Shown: positions 1 through 9,634, numbered from the stretch's first letter. The stretch: 61,356 nt of DNA from Parvularculaceae bacterium (GCA_013389105.1 JACADZ010000055.1:1-61356); one strand, 5' to 3'. Numbers and translations are program-made. The notes: generated by a model from the sequence alone, not told the origin.

Positions 1-78
1 CCCCCCCCCCGTAAGCTCTAGCCGCTGTGTGTCGCGGCGCTGTCGCGCAAAATCACGCACAATTTTGCGCACGCCGCT

Positions 79-1314
79 CTAGGCGCCCGGGCAAAGAGCC
101 TTGGCGACCGGCCCGAGCTTGGAGAGTTGCGAAGCTTTGTCCATCGCGAGCTGCGCGTAGCATTTGCCCCAGGCGTCAAGCAGGCCGCCTTGCGTATTTG
201 CCAGGTCGTTATTGATGAGAATGGCGACCGACACGTACTTATTCTTGGCGGCGTCGAACAGGATGCCGGAATAGGCGCTAAACCCTGGAATCGTTCCGCC
301 ATGCGAGGCCCAGGTGACCGTGCCGACGCTCGAGACGGTCCAGCCCATCGCGTAATAGGCGTTGGTCTTCGGATCGGCGAGCGGCCCTGGCGCGAACATG
401 GCGGCGCGCGCTTTCGGCGACATAAGTTTGTCGTCCATCAGCGCCTTGTGCCATTTGAGAAGATCGCTCGCCGTTCCCATGAGTTCGCCGGCGCCCTTCG
501 GCCAAGAGGGATCCTTGTAAGACCGATTCGAAACGTCGACGCCCGGCTGAGCGACGACTAGACCTGTCATCGAGTCGGTTATAAAGCCGCTCTTCGACAT
601 TCCCGCCTTGTCGAGCACGCGGTCGCGGATCGCGTCCTGATAGTTCGTCAGACCGCCAATGATCTCGATGCCCTGCGCGAGAAGAAAATAGTTGGTGTTA
701 GAGTAGTTATAAGCCCCGCCCCCGCCCGGCGATTTATTGTAGGTGAGAATCGACAGGATGCGCCGCGACAGATCGACCGGCTTGATCGGTTTCGTCGTGT
801 CGAAGGGATTCGGGGGCGTCGCCGGCGGCGACGTGTAGGAGGCGTAGCCGCTTTGCATGTTCAGCATGTGCCGCAGCGTCACAGGTTTTTCGGACCAAGC
901 CTCCGCATAGCTGAATATATCCGCATACGGCGTATCAAGCGTCGCTTTGGCGCCGGCGGGACTCTTGCCGCCGTCCAGCAGGGCGCCGCCTTTCTCTTCG
1001 ATGAGGCTCAAAAGGGCCGCCGCCGTGAACTGCTTGGAGACCGAGCCGAACCTGTAGACCGTGTTGACGTTCGCCGGAACGCCGGGCGCGGCCAGACCGA
1101 AGGCGTCGGCGTAGACCGGCGTCCCGTTGATCGAAATGGCGATCTGGACCGACGGCGTGATCGCAGCCCCAACCGGCGGCTTTTTCACGAAGAGCGCGCC
1201 GGATAGGTCGACATAAGCGGACTTCTCGAGCGACCAGACCTGCGCGTGCGCGCCGGCGCTCATCGCCAGCAACGCGCCGGCGGCGGCCGTTGCAATCTTC
1301 ACTATCATCGACAT
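79..1314 (-). CDS. Secreted serine hydrolase, beta-lactamase/EstB (class C) family
   Basis: 411 aa. Residues 1-25 form a signal peptide ending AHAQ, so the enzyme should act in the periplasm or outside the cell. The class C/D-Ala-D-Ala carboxypeptidase fold is shown by the SxxK motif SVSK at residues 91-94 (Ser91 nucleophile), a Tyr-x-Asn element (YSN) near residue 203 and an HGG triad near residue 338 in place of KTG. Family members are esterases, penicillin-binding-protein-like peptidases or beta-lactamases; the substrate cannot be read from the sequence, and HGG rather than KTG argues against assuming beta-lactamase activity. The ATG at 1314 is directly followed by the signal peptide. It is a monocistronic-looking gene, with no partner visible on its strand within 90 bases. 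Confidence 0.85.
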   Translation of the reverse strand: MSMIVKIATAAAGALLAMSAGAHAQVWSLEKSAYVDLSGALFVKKPPVGAAITPSVQIAISINGTPVYADAFGLAAPGVPANVNTVYRFGSVSKQFTAAALLSLIEEKGGALLDGGKSPAGAKATLDTPYADIFSYAEAWSEKPVTLRHMLNMQSGYASYTSPPATPPNPFDTTKPIKPVDLSRRILSILTYNKSPGGGGAYNYSNTNYFLLAQGIEIIGGLTNYQDAIRDRVLDKAGMSKSGFITDSMTGLVVAQPGVDVSNRSYKDPSWPKGAGELMGTASDLLKWHKALMDDKLMSPKARAAMFAPGPLADPKTNAYYAMGWTVSSVGTVTWASHGGTIPGFSAYSGILFDAAKNKYVSVAILINNDLANTQGGLLDAWGKCYAQLAMDKASQLSKLGPVAKALCPGA

Positions 1315-1409
1315 CCCCTATCAACCCCTCCCGCTTCCTGGCAGAGATTATCCCCAAGCGGCCGCGGCCCGGCAAGCCGTCGACGCAGGAGTCTTCGCCG
1401 CCGGGTCGG

Positions 1410-2045
1410 TCAAAGCTCGTTCTTCCGTTCACGACCGAATTTAGGGCTCTCGATTCTGAACACGATGGCGGCCCCGCGGATGGCGAAGGTCGCGAAGGCG
1501 GCGGCGACGGCTGAAGGCCCCGCCGGCGCACCGAAGTGCAGCAGCCCGACATAGAGCCCGGCGCCGATCAGCGCCGCCGTCGCATAGATCTCCTGACGCA
1601 GCACGAGGGGCACCTCGTTGCACAGCACGTCGCGCACCACGCCCCCGAAGGTCGCGGTGACCGCAGCCATGAACACGGCGATCACCGGCGAGGCTCCGGC
1701 CGCGAGCGCCGCCTGCGCGCCGAGGATCGCGAACACGCTAAGGCCGACGGCGTCGGCCCAGATCAGCGCCTTGAGGCGCGAGGCGATGACCGGCTGGCCG
1801 ACCGTCGCGACAAGGGCCCCGGCGAGGCAGACGCCGATCGCCATCGGCTCCTTGACCCACCACACCGGAAAGGCGCCGAGCAGCACGTCGCGCACCGTCC
1901 CGCCGCCGACGCCGGTCACGAAAGCGATCATGGCGACCCCGAACACGTCCATGTCGTTGCGCAGCGCCGTCAGCGCGCCCGATATGGCGAAGACGAAGAG
2001 GCCGATGATGTTGAGCGCGGCGAAGACGGCGGCGGCGGTTTCCAT
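1410..2045 (-). CDS. Trimeric intracellular cation channel (TRIC/UPF0126) family membrane protein
   Basis: 211 aa, almost entirely hydrophobic with about seven predicted membrane spans. The family hallmark occurs twice: GGGTVRDVLLG near residue 48 and FGGVVRDVLCN near residue 134, matching the two-fold repeat of the UPF0126/YicG family. Prokaryotic TRIC proteins are homotrimeric potassium-permeable channels of the inner membrane; the physiological role in bacteria is poorly known. The C-terminus is a short charged tail. The gene runs away from the tRNA-Thr gene; no operon partner is evident. Confidence 0.88.
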   Translation of the reverse strand: METAAAVFAALNIIGLFVFAISGALTALRNDMDVFGVAMIAFVTGVGGGTVRDVLLGAFPVWWVKEPMAIGVCLAGALVATVGQPVIASRLKALIWADAVGLSVFAILGAQAALAAGASPVIAVFMAAVTATFGGVVRDVLCNEVPLVLRQEIYATAALIGAGLYVGLLHFGAPAGPSAVAAAFATFAIRGAAIVFRIESPKFGRERKNEL

Positions 2046-2145
2046 GGGGACAGCATGGCGCGATTCAGACGGTCCGCGCGGGTCTTTCCTTCCCCTTTCC
2101 TTCCCCTGGCCGCCAAGCTATATCGCGCCCTCTCGCCTTTAAGGC

Positions 2146-2220
2146 GCTGCGGTAGCTCAGTGGTAGAGCACCCCCTTGGTAAGGGGGAGGCCGAGAGTTC
2201 AATCCTCTCTCGCAGCACCA
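2146..2220 (+). tRNA. tRNA-Thr (anticodon GGT)
   Basis: 75 nt including an encoded CCA end. The acceptor arm GCTGCGG (2146-2152) pairs with TCGCAGC just before the ACCA end with one G-T pair. The anticodon arm has a five-pair CCCCC/GGGGG stem (2171-2175 with 2183-2187) around the loop TTGGTAA, placing anticodon GGT at 2178-2180, which reads ACC/ACU threonine codons. The T-arm contains GTTCAATC. The M24 peptidase gene starts only 17 bases downstream, so the two may be cotranscribed and separated by tRNA processing. Confidence 0.97.
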
Positions 2221-2237
2221 GTTTTCGGAATCATCCG

Positions 2238-3380
2238 ATGTCCCTCTCCCCTGCCCCGCCGCCGATTTCCGCCGCCGAGCGACAGGCCCGCCTCACAGCG
2301 CTGCGCGGTCTGATGGCCCGGGAAGGCGCCGACGCCGTGTTGCTCGGCTCGACCTCGAGCCTTCGCTATTTCACCGGGGTCGCGTGGTCGCCGTCCGAAC
2401 GGCTGACCGGCGCGATCGTCCACGCCGACCGCATCGACTATGTGACGCCGCGCTTCGAGCTCGAGAAAGTCAGCACGCTGATCGGCGCGCCAGGCGAGAT
2501 TTTGACCTGGCAGGAGGAGGAGGACCCGTTCCGCCTCGTCTCCGCGCGTCTGAAGCCAGGCGCCCGCCTCGCCCTCGACGAGCACCTGCCGCTGTTCATG
2601 TATCGACGTCTCGCGGCGTTCATTGGAGCGGAACGCCTGCTCGACGCCGGGCCGATGATCAACAGCCTGCGCCGCATCAAGTCGGGCGCGGAAATCGCCC
2701 TCATGACGCACGCCAAACAGATCACGCTGGAAGTCCACCGCCGGGCTTGGGCCTCGCTCGAGGAGGGCGTCATGGCCTCCGAAGTCGCGCGCTTCATCGA
2801 CGGCGAGCACAGGCGGCTCGGCGCCCCCGGGGGATCGAGCTTCTGCATCGTCGCTTTCGGCGAGGACACCAGCCTGCCGCACGGGCCCGACGCGGACCGG
2901 GCCTTGCGCAGGGGCGACATCGTCCTCATCGACACCGGATGCCGCATCGACGGCTACAACTCCGACATCACTCGCACCTATGCGTTCGGCGAGGCGACCG
3001 CCGAGATGCGTCGCGTCTGGAACGCCGAGAAGGAGGCGCAGGCCGCGGCCTTTGCAGCGGCGCGTCCCGGCGTCGCCTGCGAGGCGGTGGACGCCGCCGC
3101 GCGCCAGGCGCTGGTCGCTCATGGCTTCGGACCGGGCTACGCGCTGCCCGGCTGTCCGCACCGGACCGGCCACGGCGTAGGCCTCGACATTCATGAAGCG
3201 CCGAATCTTGTCCGCGGCGACCGGACGCCGCTCGCAGCCGGCATGTGTTTCTCGAACGAGCCGATGATCGTCTTGCCCGGCCGCTTCGGCATCCGTCATG
3301 AGGACCACTTTTACATGACGGCGACCGGTCCGCGCTGGTTCACCGAGCCCGCGCGCAGTCTCGATTCGCCTTTCGGCTAG
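2238..3380 (+). CDS. M24 family Xaa-Pro dipeptidase/aminopeptidase (prolidase-like)
   Basis: 380 aa. An N-terminal creatinase-type domain (about residues 15-145) precedes the pita-bread metallopeptidase domain. All five dimetal ligands are visible: Asp232 (IDTG), Asp243 (SDITRTY), His312 (TGHGVG), Glu341 (SNEP) and Glu355 (RHED). The expected activity is cleavage of a bond involving proline in short cytoplasmic peptides. An open frame continues upstream through the tRNA gene, but the ATG at 2238 is chosen because it falls just after the tRNA and gives the usual family length. The stop codon overlaps that of the convergent YegP-like gene within a shared CTAG. Two more M24 enzymes lie at 7787 and 14087. 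Confidence 0.9.
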   Translation: MSLSPAPPPISAAERQARLTALRGLMAREGADAVLLGSTSSLRYFTGVAWSPSERLTGAIVHADRIDYVTPRFELEKVSTLIGAPGEILTWQEEEDPFRLVSARLKPGARLALDEHLPLFMYRRLAAFIGAERLLDAGPMINSLRRIKSGAEIALMTHAKQITLEVHRRAWASLEEGVMASEVARFIDGEHRRLGAPGGSSFCIVAFGEDTSLPHGPDADRALRRGDIVLIDTGCRIDGYNSDITRTYAFGEATAEMRRVWNAEKEAQAAAFAAARPGVACEAVDAAARQALVAHGFGPGYALPGCPHRTGHGVGLDIHEAPNLVRGDRTPLAAGMCFSNEPMIVLPGRFGIRHEDHFYMTATGPRWFTEPARSLDSPFG

Positions 3381-3712
3381 GCGGTCTGATCGTCAACCGC
3401 GGCGCCCATGGCGCTCGCGCGGACGCTCTTGACGCCATTCTTGCAGGCGTCTTCGCTGTCGTACATTTCGGACGCGCCGATCACCTGATGATTGGCCGCC
3501 TTAAGCACGAAGTGATGCTTGCCGTTGGCGCTCACCTTCATTTCGAAGCGGCCGATGTCATCGGCGTTTTTCTTCACCGACTCAATTCCGTTGAGCGCCC
3601 CTGCGCGGTCCTTGTAGCCTTCTGAGCTCAACACGATCTCGCCATTGCCCGCCTTCAGGCGGAAGCGAAATTCGCCCTTCTTGTCCTTGAACAGTTCGAA
3701 TTTGCCGGCCAT
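3377..3712 (-). CDS. YegP/UPF0339 (DUF1508) family protein
   Basis: 111 aa made of two tandem DUF1508 modules: FELFKDKKGEFRFRLKA at about residues 5-21 and FEMKVSANGKHHFVLKA at about 57-73, each followed by a SEGY or SEMY turn and an Asn-Gly-Ile/Val-Lys helix. The family is of unknown function; this looks like a small soluble cytoplasmic protein. A good ribosome-binding site (AGGAGAAAG) precedes the ATG at 3712. The gene converges tail to tail on the M24 peptidase and shares the CTAG at its stop. Confidence 0.88.
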   Translation of the reverse strand: MAGKFELFKDKKGEFRFRLKAGNGEIVLSSEGYKDRAGALNGIESVKKNADDIGRFEMKVSANGKHHFVLKAANHQVIGASEMYDSEDACKNGVKSVRASAMGAAVDDQTA

Positions 3713-3853
3713 CGCGCTTTCTCCTCAAAACCTTGACCGCCTGATTAGATGCGCGACCCGCCCCTGTCACGGCCCGGTCTGAACGACCGTCGCCGAGGGG
3801 ACATGGCGCGGCGGATGTTCCAGAATCGTTCTCGCTCGTCTAGGGTGGCGGAC

Positions 3854-6181
3854 ATGACCTCAGACTCCTCCATCTCTCAGCGCGCCATGGCCGGATTCGC
3901 CGAATCCCGCGGCGGTTTCGACGGGGCCGACGCCCCCTACCTCGACGGCCTGAACGCCGAACAGAGGGAGGCGGTGCTCTGGACGGAGGGCCCGGTGCTG
4001 ATGCTGGCCGGCGCCGGCACCGGCAAGACCCGGGCGCTTACGGCGCGGCTTGCCCGCCTTCTCGCGACGGGCCGCGCCCGACCTTGGCAGATTCTCGCCG
4101 TCACGTTCACCAATAAGGCGGCGCGGGAGATAAAGGACCGCGTCGCACGACTGATCGGACCTGCGGCCGAGGGCTTGCAGTGGCTCGGCACCTTCCACTC
4201 GGTCTCGGCGCAGATCCTGCGGCGCCATGCGCCGCTTGTCGGCCTCAAGTCCACCTTCGCGATCATCGACGCCGACGACCAGGCGCGTCTCGCCAAACAG
4301 GTGATCGAGGCGGAAGGGCTCGACGAGAAGCGCTGGTCGGGCCGTATGCTCGGCTTCCTCATCGACGGCTGGAAGAACCGCGGCCTCACGCCCGACAAGG
4401 TTCCGCAGGACGAAGCCTGGCGCTTCGCCGAGGGCCGCGCCATCAAGCTCTACGCCGCCTATCAGGCGCGGCTCACGACGCTCAACGCCGCCGATTTCGG
4501 CGACCTTCTCGTGCACAATCTCACGATCTTCCAGAAGCACGCCGACGTCCTTGAGGAATATCACCAGCGCTTCCGCTACCTGCTGGTCGACGAGTATCAG
4601 GACACCAACGTCGCCCAATATCTGTGGCTGCGGCTCCTCGCGCAGAAGAGCAGGAACATCTGCTGCGTGGGCGACGACGACCAATCGATCTACGGCTGGC
4701 GCGGCGCCGAGGTCGAGAACATCCTGAAGTTCGAGAAGGACTTTCCGGGCGCCAAGGTGATCCGCCTCGAGAGGAATTACCGGTCGACGCCGGCGATTCT
4801 CGCCGCCGCCTCCGGACTCATCAGCGCCAACGCGCAGCGCCTCGGCAAGACACTGTGGACCGACCGAGCCGAGGGCGACAAGGTCAAGGTGCGCGGGGTC
4901 TGGGACGCGGAAGAAGAGGCGCGCCTCATCGGCGACGATATCGAAGCGGAACAGGCCAGGGGCCGAGCGCTGTCGGACATGGCCGTGCTGGTGCGCGCCG
5001 CTTTTCAGATGCGCGCCTTCGAGGACCGCTTCAACACGCTGGGGATCGCCTATCGCGTGGTCGGCGGCCCGCGCTTCTACGAGCGCGAGGAGACGCGCGA
5101 CGCCCTCGCCTATCTGCGACTCATCCGCAACGGCGACGACGATCTCTCTTTCGAGCGCGTGGTGAACAAGCCGAAACGCGGACTCGGCGACAAGGCGCTG
5201 CAGACCCTGCACGTGATCGCCCGCGCCCGAGGAGTTTCGCTGATGACCGCAGCGAAGCTTTCTCTGGAGACGGACGATCTTGGCGGCGCCGCGAAGAAGG
5301 CGCTGGCGCAGTTCGTCGGCGCGATCGAGCGCTGGGCGCGCGACGCGAAGGACATGACCCCCGCCGAAATCGCCGAACTCGCGCTCGAGGAGTCCGGCTA
5401 TGTCGACATGTGGAAAACCTCGAAGTCGGCGCAAGCCGACGGCAAACTCGACAACCTGAAGGAGCTGGTGCGCGCCGCGTCCGAATTCGACACGCTCGAG
5501 GGCTATCTCGATCACGTCGCGCTCGTCTCGGAACTGACGGAAGCCTCGGAGTCGGGGCAGGTGTGGCTGATGACGCTGCACGCCGCGAAGGGGCTGGAAT
5601 TTCCCGTGGTCTTTCTGCCGGGCTGGGAGGAAGGCATTTTCCCGTCGCAGCGATCGCTCGAAGAGAAGGGCGCCGCGGCGCTCGAAGAGGAGCGGCGCCT
5701 TGCCTATGTCGGCATCACGCGCGCCGAGGAGAGCTGCCGCATTTCATTCGCCGCGAACCGTCAGGTCTACGGCCGCTGGCAGGCGGCGATGCCGTCGCGC
5801 TTCATCGACGAGCTTCCCGAAGACGCCGTCGACGTCGTGTCGCAGCCCGGTCTTTACGGCGCCGCCGCCAAGACCTTCGCGAGTCATTCCTCCTTCGACG
5901 GCGCCAAGCTCAAGGACGACGCCTATTACGACAATCCGGGCTGGCGTCGCGCCCGCGCCGCGTCGGGTCGCGGGCCCTCGCCGCCGCCGATGATCGAGGG
6001 CCGGGCGAGCAGCGTATCGGTTTCCGCGCCGGGCCGCTCGCGGTTCGCCGTCGGCGCCCGCGTCTTCCACCAGAAGTTCGGGTACGGACGGATCACGGCG
6101 GTCGAGGGCCAGAAACTGACGGTCGATTTCGATCATTCGGGCGAGAAAAAAGTGGTCGACGCCTTTCTCGAGGCGGCCTGA
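3854..6181 (+). CDS. uvrD: ATP-dependent DNA helicase UvrD/PcrA (superfamily 1A, 3'-5')
   Basis: 775 aa. Motif I AGAGTGKT carries Lys58; motif II is LLVDEYQDTN, motif III VGDDDQSIYGWRGA, motif IV RLERNYRST and motif VI YVGITRAEE. The C-terminal 40 residues (FGYGRITAVEG..LTVDF) form the Tudor-like domain typical of PcrA/UvrD that contacts RNA polymerase and UvrB. Expected roles are nucleotide excision repair, mismatch repair and removal of stalled replication or RecA filaments. Upstream in-frame starts exist from 3749; the ATG at 3854 is chosen because the longer N-terminus is low in conserved features. The ORF ends just before prmA. Confidence 0.93.
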   Translation: MTSDSSISQRAMAGFAESRGGFDGADAPYLDGLNAEQREAVLWTEGPVLMLAGAGTGKTRALTARLARLLATGRARPWQILAVTFTNKAAREIKDRVARLIGPAAEGLQWLGTFHSVSAQILRRHAPLVGLKSTFAIIDADDQARLAKQVIEAEGLDEKRWSGRMLGFLIDGWKNRGLTPDKVPQDEAWRFAEGRAIKLYAAYQARLTTLNAADFGDLLVHNLTIFQKHADVLEEYHQRFRYLLVDEYQDTNVAQYLWLRLLAQKSRNICCVGDDDQSIYGWRGAEVENILKFEKDFPGAKVIRLERNYRSTPAILAAASGLISANAQRLGKTLWTDRAEGDKVKVRGVWDAEEEARLIGDDIEAEQARGRALSDMAVLVRAAFQMRAFEDRFNTLGIAYRVVGGPRFYEREETRDALAYLRLIRNGDDDLSFERVVNKPKRGLGDKALQTLHVIARARGVSLMTAAKLSLETDDLGGAAKKALAQFVGAIERWARDAKDMTPAEIAELALEESGYVDMWKTSKSAQADGKLDNLKELVRAASEFDTLEGYLDHVALVSELTEASESGQVWLMTLHAAKGLEFPVVFLPGWEEGIFPSQRSLEEKGAAALEEERRLAYVGITRAEESCRISFAANRQVYGRWQAAMPSRFIDELPEDAVDVVSQPGLYGAAAKTFASHSSFDGAKLKDDAYYDNPGWRRARAASGRGPSPPPMIEGRASSVSVSAPGRSRFAVGARVFHQKFGYGRITAVEGQKLTVDFDHSGEKKVVDAFLEAA

Positions 6182-6188
6182 TGACGCT

Positions 6189-7070
6189 ATGACTGCGAAA
6201 TTCACGCTCACCGGCGCGAGGCTGGACGTTGAGGAGGCGAGCATTCGCCTCACCGAGGTGCTCTACCCTCCGGCTGGGGCCGTCAGCGTCACGAAATCGG
6301 ACGATGCTGCGAGCGAGGATGCGGCGTCGTGGCGGCTCGAGGCCTATTTTGAGGACGCGCCGGATCTGGCGGCGATCGGCGACGCGCTCGGCGGTGTCGG
6401 GGGACTGTCGCCGCCAGTCCTCGAAACGCTCCCCGACATCGACTGGGTGGCGCATGCGCTGGCCGGGCTCGGCATTGTGCGCGCGGGGCGGTTCGTCCTT
6501 TACGGCTCGCATGATGCTCACAGGCTGCCCGGCGACGACGGCGACGTGCCGATCCGGATCGAAGCCAACCAGGCATTCGGCACCGGGCATCACCCGACCA
6601 CGGCAGGATGCCTTGAGCTTCTCGACCGCCTGGCGGGCGTGGCGCCCGAGCGCATCCTCGACCTCGGGACAGGCTCCGCGGTGCTCGCCATCGCCGCCGC
6701 CAAGGTGTGGGACCGCGACGTGATCGCCACGGACATCGACGCAAGATCGGTCGAGATCGCACGTGAGAACATCGCGCTCAACGGCTGCGCCGGCCGCATC
6801 GAGGTAATCCTGGCCGACGGCTTCGGCGACGGCCGCATCGCGGCCGCCGGACCGTTCGATTTCATCTTCGCCAATATTCTCGCCGGCCCGCTTATCGAAC
6901 TTGCGCCGGCCATGGCGGCGCATGCCGCCGCGAAGGCGCGCGTGCTGATCGCCGGCCTGATGGCGGACCAGGAAGGCGACGTGACCCGCGCTTACGAGGC
7001 TTCAGGATTTCAGCGACTGAACCGGCTCGACCATGCGACCTGGCCGGTGCTCCTGTTTTTCAAACCGTAG
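6189..7070 (+). CDS. prmA: Ribosomal protein L11 methyltransferase
   Basis: 293 aa. The N-terminal third is the weakly conserved L11-binding domain; the C-terminal domain is a class I SAM methyltransferase with FGTGHHPTT at about residue 131, motif I LDLGTGSAVLAIAAAK and the acceptor-site motif ANILAGPL in place of NPPY. PrmA trimethylates ribosomal protein L11 in the large subunit. It starts 7 bases after the helicase stop and is probably cotranscribed with it, followed by two M24 peptidase-flanked genes. Assignment by motif; an alternative broader 50S methyltransferase label would be equivalent. Confidence 0.92.
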   Translation: MTAKFTLTGARLDVEEASIRLTEVLYPPAGAVSVTKSDDAASEDAASWRLEAYFEDAPDLAAIGDALGGVGGLSPPVLETLPDIDWVAHALAGLGIVRAGRFVLYGSHDAHRLPGDDGDVPIRIEANQAFGTGHHPTTAGCLELLDRLAGVAPERILDLGTGSAVLAIAAAKVWDRDVIATDIDARSVEIARENIALNGCAGRIEVILADGFGDGRIAAAGPFDFIFANILAGPLIELAPAMAAHAAAKARVLIAGLMADQEGDVTRAYEASGFQRLNRLDHATWPVLLFFKP

Positions 7071-7099
7071 TGCGGACAAAGCGGGGCGGGCCGGCGCCT

Positions 7100-7678
7100 T
7101 CAGCGGGCGGCGGCCGCGCCCCATGGCGGGGGCGGCGGGGCGACCGGCTTCGTCAGGTCGAATTCGACGCGGAAATGCCGGTTCGGACGCCGCAGCTCGT
7201 AGGCGAACGATGCGTCCGTGATTTCAACAGCCCAGACGTTGTCGACCGAGACGGCGCGGCCCTCATCTAGAAAGAGGTCCTTCGAGAACTGATCCGCCGG
7301 GAACTCCTGGCGCGACGCCGATCCCGCCGCCACGGTGTCGCCGCCATAATTGGTGAGCTCGTCCGGCGACCCGTCTTCATGACGATGATCGTGTTTCAGG
7401 CGAAGACCGGTTTCAGTTCGCGTCACCACTAAGGTTCGCGACCGGTCCTCGCCGACGTGAAACGGAATGCGGATTTCCGTCGGCGCGCACTCGCGCACCT
7501 CCATGACGAGACGCTTGCCCGCGAAGTCGCGGTCCGCTTCGTCAGTCGAAACTAGCCGGCCTTCGAAGGCCTTGCCGCAATGCTGCGCCAGCGCCCCAAG
7601 GAAGATATCCGCAGGCGCGTCGTGTGAGCCCGCAGAGCAGGCGGCGAGCCCTGCGGCAAGCAAGACCGCGACTCTCAT
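7100..7678 (-). CDS. Putative lipoprotein of unknown function
   Basis: 192 aa from the ATG at 7678 (MRVAVLLAAGLAAC). The first 14 residues form a lipoprotein signal with lipobox LAAC, so the mature protein should be anchored to a membrane by Cys14. The rest is a soluble domain with a conserved-looking core (CGKAFEGRL at about residue 33, then GGDTVAAGS and HFRVEFDL near the end) and a Pro-rich C-terminus. Upstream in-frame starts reach 7750 but would bury the signal peptide. I do not recognise the family. It converges on prmA and is divergent from pepP. Confidence 0.75.
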   Translation of the reverse strand: MRVAVLLAAGLAACSAGSHDAPADIFLGALAQHCGKAFEGRLVSTDEADRDFAGKRLVMEVRECAPTEIRIPFHVGEDRSRTLVVTRTETGLRLKHDHRHEDGSPDELTNYGGDTVAAGSASRQEFPADQFSKDLFLDEGRAVSVDNVWAVEITDASFAYELRRPNRHFRVEFDLTKPVAPPPPPWGAAAAR

Positions 7679-7786
7679 TGCGACCTCCATTCGGTTTTCA
7701 GGGCCCAGGGCGCCGGGCGCCCGATCGAGGATGACACGGCGCCGCCGCAATCCTAGAACGGGCTGGACATACCCCCCGAGGCCGTC

Positions 7787-9601
7787 ATGTTCCAGACCTT
7801 TGAACCCGTCTCAGACCGCAGCTTCGCCGCCAGGCATCTGCCGCCGCTTCGCGCCGAACTGAGGAAACGCCGCCTAGACGGCTTTCTCGTTCCGCATGAC
7901 GACGAATACCAGAACGAATACATCCCCGAATATGCCGAGCGACTGATGTGGGTCTCCGGGTTCTCAGGATCCGCCGGCGCGGCGATCATTCTCCTTGAGA
8001 GCGCCGTCATCTTCGTCGACGGGCGGTACACGCTGCAGGTTCGCCAGCAGGTGGACGACAAGATGTTTTCTTACGAGGACTTTGTCGAGACGCCGCTCGA
8101 TCAATGGCTTGCGAAAAACGCGAAAGCCGGCGCGCGCATCGGCTATGACCCCATGCTGCACACGTCGGCCGGACTCGCCCGCCTCGAGGCGGCCGCGAAG
8201 AAAGCCGGCTTTTCACTGGTCGCCGTCGATGACAACCCGGTCGATGCAGCGTGGACGGACCAACCGGCGCGCCCGACTGCGAAGGTGAGGTCCCACGGCG
8301 TCGAATACGCCGGCAAGCCGGCGGCGGAGAAACGCGCGCTGATCGCGGCCGCGGTGAAGGAAGCGGGCGCCGACGCGGTGCTGCTCACCTCGCCGACCTC
8401 GGTCGCGTGGGCGTTCAACATCCGCGGCGGCGACGTGTCGCGTTCGCCCCTGCCCTTGAGCCGCGCGCTTGTGACGGCGGACGGATGCGCCACGCTTTTC
8501 GTCTCGCCCGATAAGGTGGACAACACGCTCTCCGCGCATCTCAGCGATGTCGACATCCGCGCGGAAAGCGATGTCGGCGACGCGCTCGCCCGGCTCGGCC
8601 GCGAAGGCAAGTCGGTCGCGCTCGATCCGGCGCTCGCTCCGGTGAAATACGCGCAGCTGCTGAAGGAGGCGGGAGCGCGCGTCATCGATATGACCGATCC
8701 GTGCGCGCTCCCCCGCGCCACCAAGAACAAGACGGAGCTCGACGGCGCGCGCGCCGCCCATGTCCGCGACGGCGCGGCGGTGACGCGCTTCCTCCACTGG
8801 ATTGCGACGGCGGCGCAGGGCGGCGATGTCGATGAGATCGCGGCGGCGAAAAAGCTCGAAGCCTTTCGCGCCGAGACCGGGCGGCTGGTCGATCTCTCCT
8901 TCGACACTATCTCGGGCGCGGCGTCGAACGGCGCCGTCGTTCATTACAAGGTCTCGACCGCGACCAACCGGAAGCTTCCCGTCAATTCGCTTTACCTCAT
9001 CGACTCCGGCGCTCAGTATACGGACGGGACCACGGACGTCACGCGCACGGTCGCGATCGGCACGCCGACCCCGGAAATGAAAGACCGCTTCACACGCGTG
9101 CTAAAAGGACACATCGCGCTCGCCACGATGCGGTTTCCGGCCGGCACCACCGGGCACCAGCTCGACATGATCGCGCGCAAGCCCTTGTGGGAGGCGGGGC
9201 TCGATTACGATCACGGCACCGGGCACGGCGTCGGCAGCTTTCTCGGCGTGCACGAAGGCCCGCAGCGCATCGCCAAGGCGCCGAACGCCCAGGCCCTGAA
9301 GCCCGGCATGATCATTTCGAACGAGCCCGGCTTCTACAAGACCGGCGAATTCGGCATTCGCATCGAGAACCTCATTGTCGTGACGGAGCCGGCCCCGATC
9401 CCGGGCGGCGAGCGGCCGATGATGGCGTTCGAGACCATCACGCTCGCGCCAATCGACCTCAACTGCCTCGACGCCTCGCTCTTGACGGAAGGCGAGCGCC
9501 AGTGGCTCAACGCCTACCACGCGCGGGTGCGCGCGACGATCGGGCCGCTTGTGCCGAAGGATGTCGCGGCGTGGCTGGAGACCGCGACGCGGGCGGTTTG
9601 A
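7787..9601 (+). CDS. pepP: Xaa-Pro aminopeptidase P (M24B)
   Basis: 604 aa, the three-domain aminopeptidase P type: two creatinase-like N-terminal domains (about 1-315), the M24 catalytic domain (about 320-540) and the C-terminal M24_C extension. Metal ligands are the two Asp of IDSGAQY..TTDVTRT, His of TGHGVG, Glu of SNEPG and Glu of IRIENL. It should remove the N-terminal residue from peptides with proline in second position, in the cytoplasm. It starts with ATG at 7787, with a Gly-rich region upstream but no strong Shine-Dalgarno. A hairpin lies about 35 bases after the stop and is shared with the convergent glnA. Confidence 0.92.
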   Translation: MFQTFEPVSDRSFAARHLPPLRAELRKRRLDGFLVPHDDEYQNEYIPEYAERLMWVSGFSGSAGAAIILLESAVIFVDGRYTLQVRQQVDDKMFSYEDFVETPLDQWLAKNAKAGARIGYDPMLHTSAGLARLEAAAKKAGFSLVAVDDNPVDAAWTDQPARPTAKVRSHGVEYAGKPAAEKRALIAAAVKEAGADAVLLTSPTSVAWAFNIRGGDVSRSPLPLSRALVTADGCATLFVSPDKVDNTLSAHLSDVDIRAESDVGDALARLGREGKSVALDPALAPVKYAQLLKEAGARVIDMTDPCALPRATKNKTELDGARAAHVRDGAAVTRFLHWIATAAQGGDVDEIAAAKKLEAFRAETGRLVDLSFDTISGAASNGAVVHYKVSTATNRKLPVNSLYLIDSGAQYTDGTTDVTRTVAIGTPTPEMKDRFTRVLKGHIALATMRFPAGTTGHQLDMIARKPLWEAGLDYDHGTGHGVGSFLGVHEGPQRIAKAPNAQALKPGMIISNEPGFYKTGEFGIRIENLIVVTEPAPIPGGERPMMAFETITLAPIDLNCLDASLLTEGERQWLNAYHARVRATIGPLVPKDVAAWLETATRAV

Positions 9602-9634
9602 CGAAGCCCGTCACCCAGCTCAGAACACACGAAA

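Noticed and set aside
1-10. Run of ten C at the window start
   Set aside because: Homopolymer at the edge of the window; could be part of a longer tract or an assembly edge. It cannot be interpreted without the flanking sequence.
3860-5581. Minus-strand open frame of 573 codons opposite the helicase gene
   Set aside because: Antisense shadow of a clear UvrD/PcrA gene with all helicase motifs; no recognisable protein features.
4624-6192. Plus-strand open frame of 522 codons in another frame of the helicase gene
   Set aside because: Arg-rich shadow frame over a certain gene.
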